NCBI GenBank assembly: GCA_049663805.1
Contig: JBATEB010000101.1
Coordinates: forward strand, 1-6,337
Origin: VBDM01 sp049663805
Lineage (GTDB): Bacteria > Pseudomonadota > Gammaproteobacteria > Burkholderiales > SG8-39
Reading direction: 5' to 3'
Length of the DNA: 6,337 nucleotides
Numbering within the stretch: position 1 is the stretch's first letter; every line of letters starts with the position of its first letter. The notes beneath the pieces were generated by a model. It was not told the origin of the DNA, ran no database searches, and worked only from the letters and a program-made list of their open reading frames with translations. A program made the translations under genes and the position numbers. Positions 5,990 to 6,337 of this stretch are shown here, one piece after another.

Positions 5990-6017
5990 AAAAGTCACCC
6001 TCCCCAGCCTCGGAGGG
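5990..6017 (-). terminator. Possible weak intrinsic terminator after the M23 peptidase gene
   Basis: On the minus strand CCCTCC (6017-6012) pairs with GGAGGG (6003-5998) around an 8-nt loop and is followed by TGACTTTTG. The stem is only 6 bp and the T-run is short and interrupted, so this is tentative. It lies 68 bp after the peptidase stop and upstream of the sigma-54-like promoter, where a transcript end would make sense. Confidence 0.3.
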
Positions 6018-6084
6018 AGGATCCTGGCCCGGGACGGTCCGACCCAATCCCCTGGGCGCGCGGCGCAACCGACCGTTCCTTCGA

Positions 6085-6337
6085 CTAACCGTCACAGGCG
6101 ATCTTCGCCGGCTCTGCGTAGGCGCTCCCCACCCCCGTGCGCCTCAGCCCGGGCAGGATCCTTTCGCGCACCGCCCGCGGGAGAAAGAGCGCGGGATCGA
6201 CCCGCGTGTTGTTGAGGCTCACCGACCAGTGCAGGTGCGGGCCGGTGACCCGGCCGGTCCGACCGACCGCGCCGAGCCGCTCGCCGCGAGCGACGCGCGC
6301 GCCCTTCGCAACATCGATCCGGCTCAGGTGGTTGTAC
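6085..6337 (-). CDS. M23 (LytM) family metallopeptidase, C-terminal fragment, 5' end outside window
   Basis: Only the last 83 residues are in the window, ending with TAG at 6085. They begin YNHLSRIDVAKGARVARGE, continue with GRTGRVTGPHLHWSVSLN and end the domain with RVDPALFLP. The HLH of PHLHW is the second zinc-binding element of LytM/lysostaphin peptidases; the first (HxxxD) lies outside the window. YNHLSxxxV.KG..V..G..LG.VG.TG..TGPHLHW is diagnostic of the family. About 30 residues follow the domain, ending AKIACDG. Such enzymes cleave or regulate cleavage of peptidoglycan cross-links in the periplasm. Whether zinc binding is intact, and whether there is a signal peptide, cannot be judged from this fragment. 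It is on the same strand as the EAL genes but separated by 194 bp containing a possible terminator and a promoter. Confidence 0.9.
   Translation of the reverse strand, partial: YNHLSRIDVAKGARVARGERLGAVGRTGRVTGPHLHWSVSLNNTRVDPALFLPRAVRERILPGLRRTGVGSAYAEPAKIACDG

Overview
The window is strongly GC-rich, has dense codon-biased genes with very long antisense shadow frames, and carries families typical of Betaproteobacteria: a DUF1993 protein, a tandem cyclic-nucleotide-binding protein without an HTH, and EAL proteins with a C-terminal sensor. A betaproteobacterial chromosome is therefore the best guess. This rests on recalled family resemblance, not on a search. No mobile element, tRNA, rRNA or CRISPR array was seen.

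Layout, left to right. (1) Positions 1-764, minus strand, cut by the window edge: an exported class I SAM-dependent methyltransferase. (2) 939-1412, minus: a type IV pilin, with a near-perfect sigma-54 (-24/-12) promoter just upstream. (3) 1413-1695: a divergent intergenic region with an AT-rich inverted repeat. (4) 1696-2541, plus: a protein made of two cNMP-binding domains. It converges on the next gene. (5) 2593-3099, minus: a DUF1993 protein with a GTG start. (6) 3149-4438 and 4568-5890, minus: two tandem paralogous c-di-GMP phosphodiesterases (EAL plus a C-terminal PDC/YkuI_C-like sensor). The upstream copy has a TTG start and its own sigma-54-like promoter. (7) 6085-6337, minus, cut by the window edge: the C-terminal end of an M23 (LytM) peptidase.

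How the parts may fit together: the pilin and the upstream EAL gene both carry sigma-54-type promoters, so an NtrC-family activator such as PilR could control both pilus production and a local drop in c-di-GMP. The cNMP protein, transcribed away from the pilin, adds a possible cAMP (or other cNMP) input. Each family is already known. The least ordinary points are the shared sigma-54 signature, the duplicated EAL-sensor pair with a 43-bp identical core, and a SAM-dependent methyltransferase that appears to be exported. No clearly new system is visible in this window.
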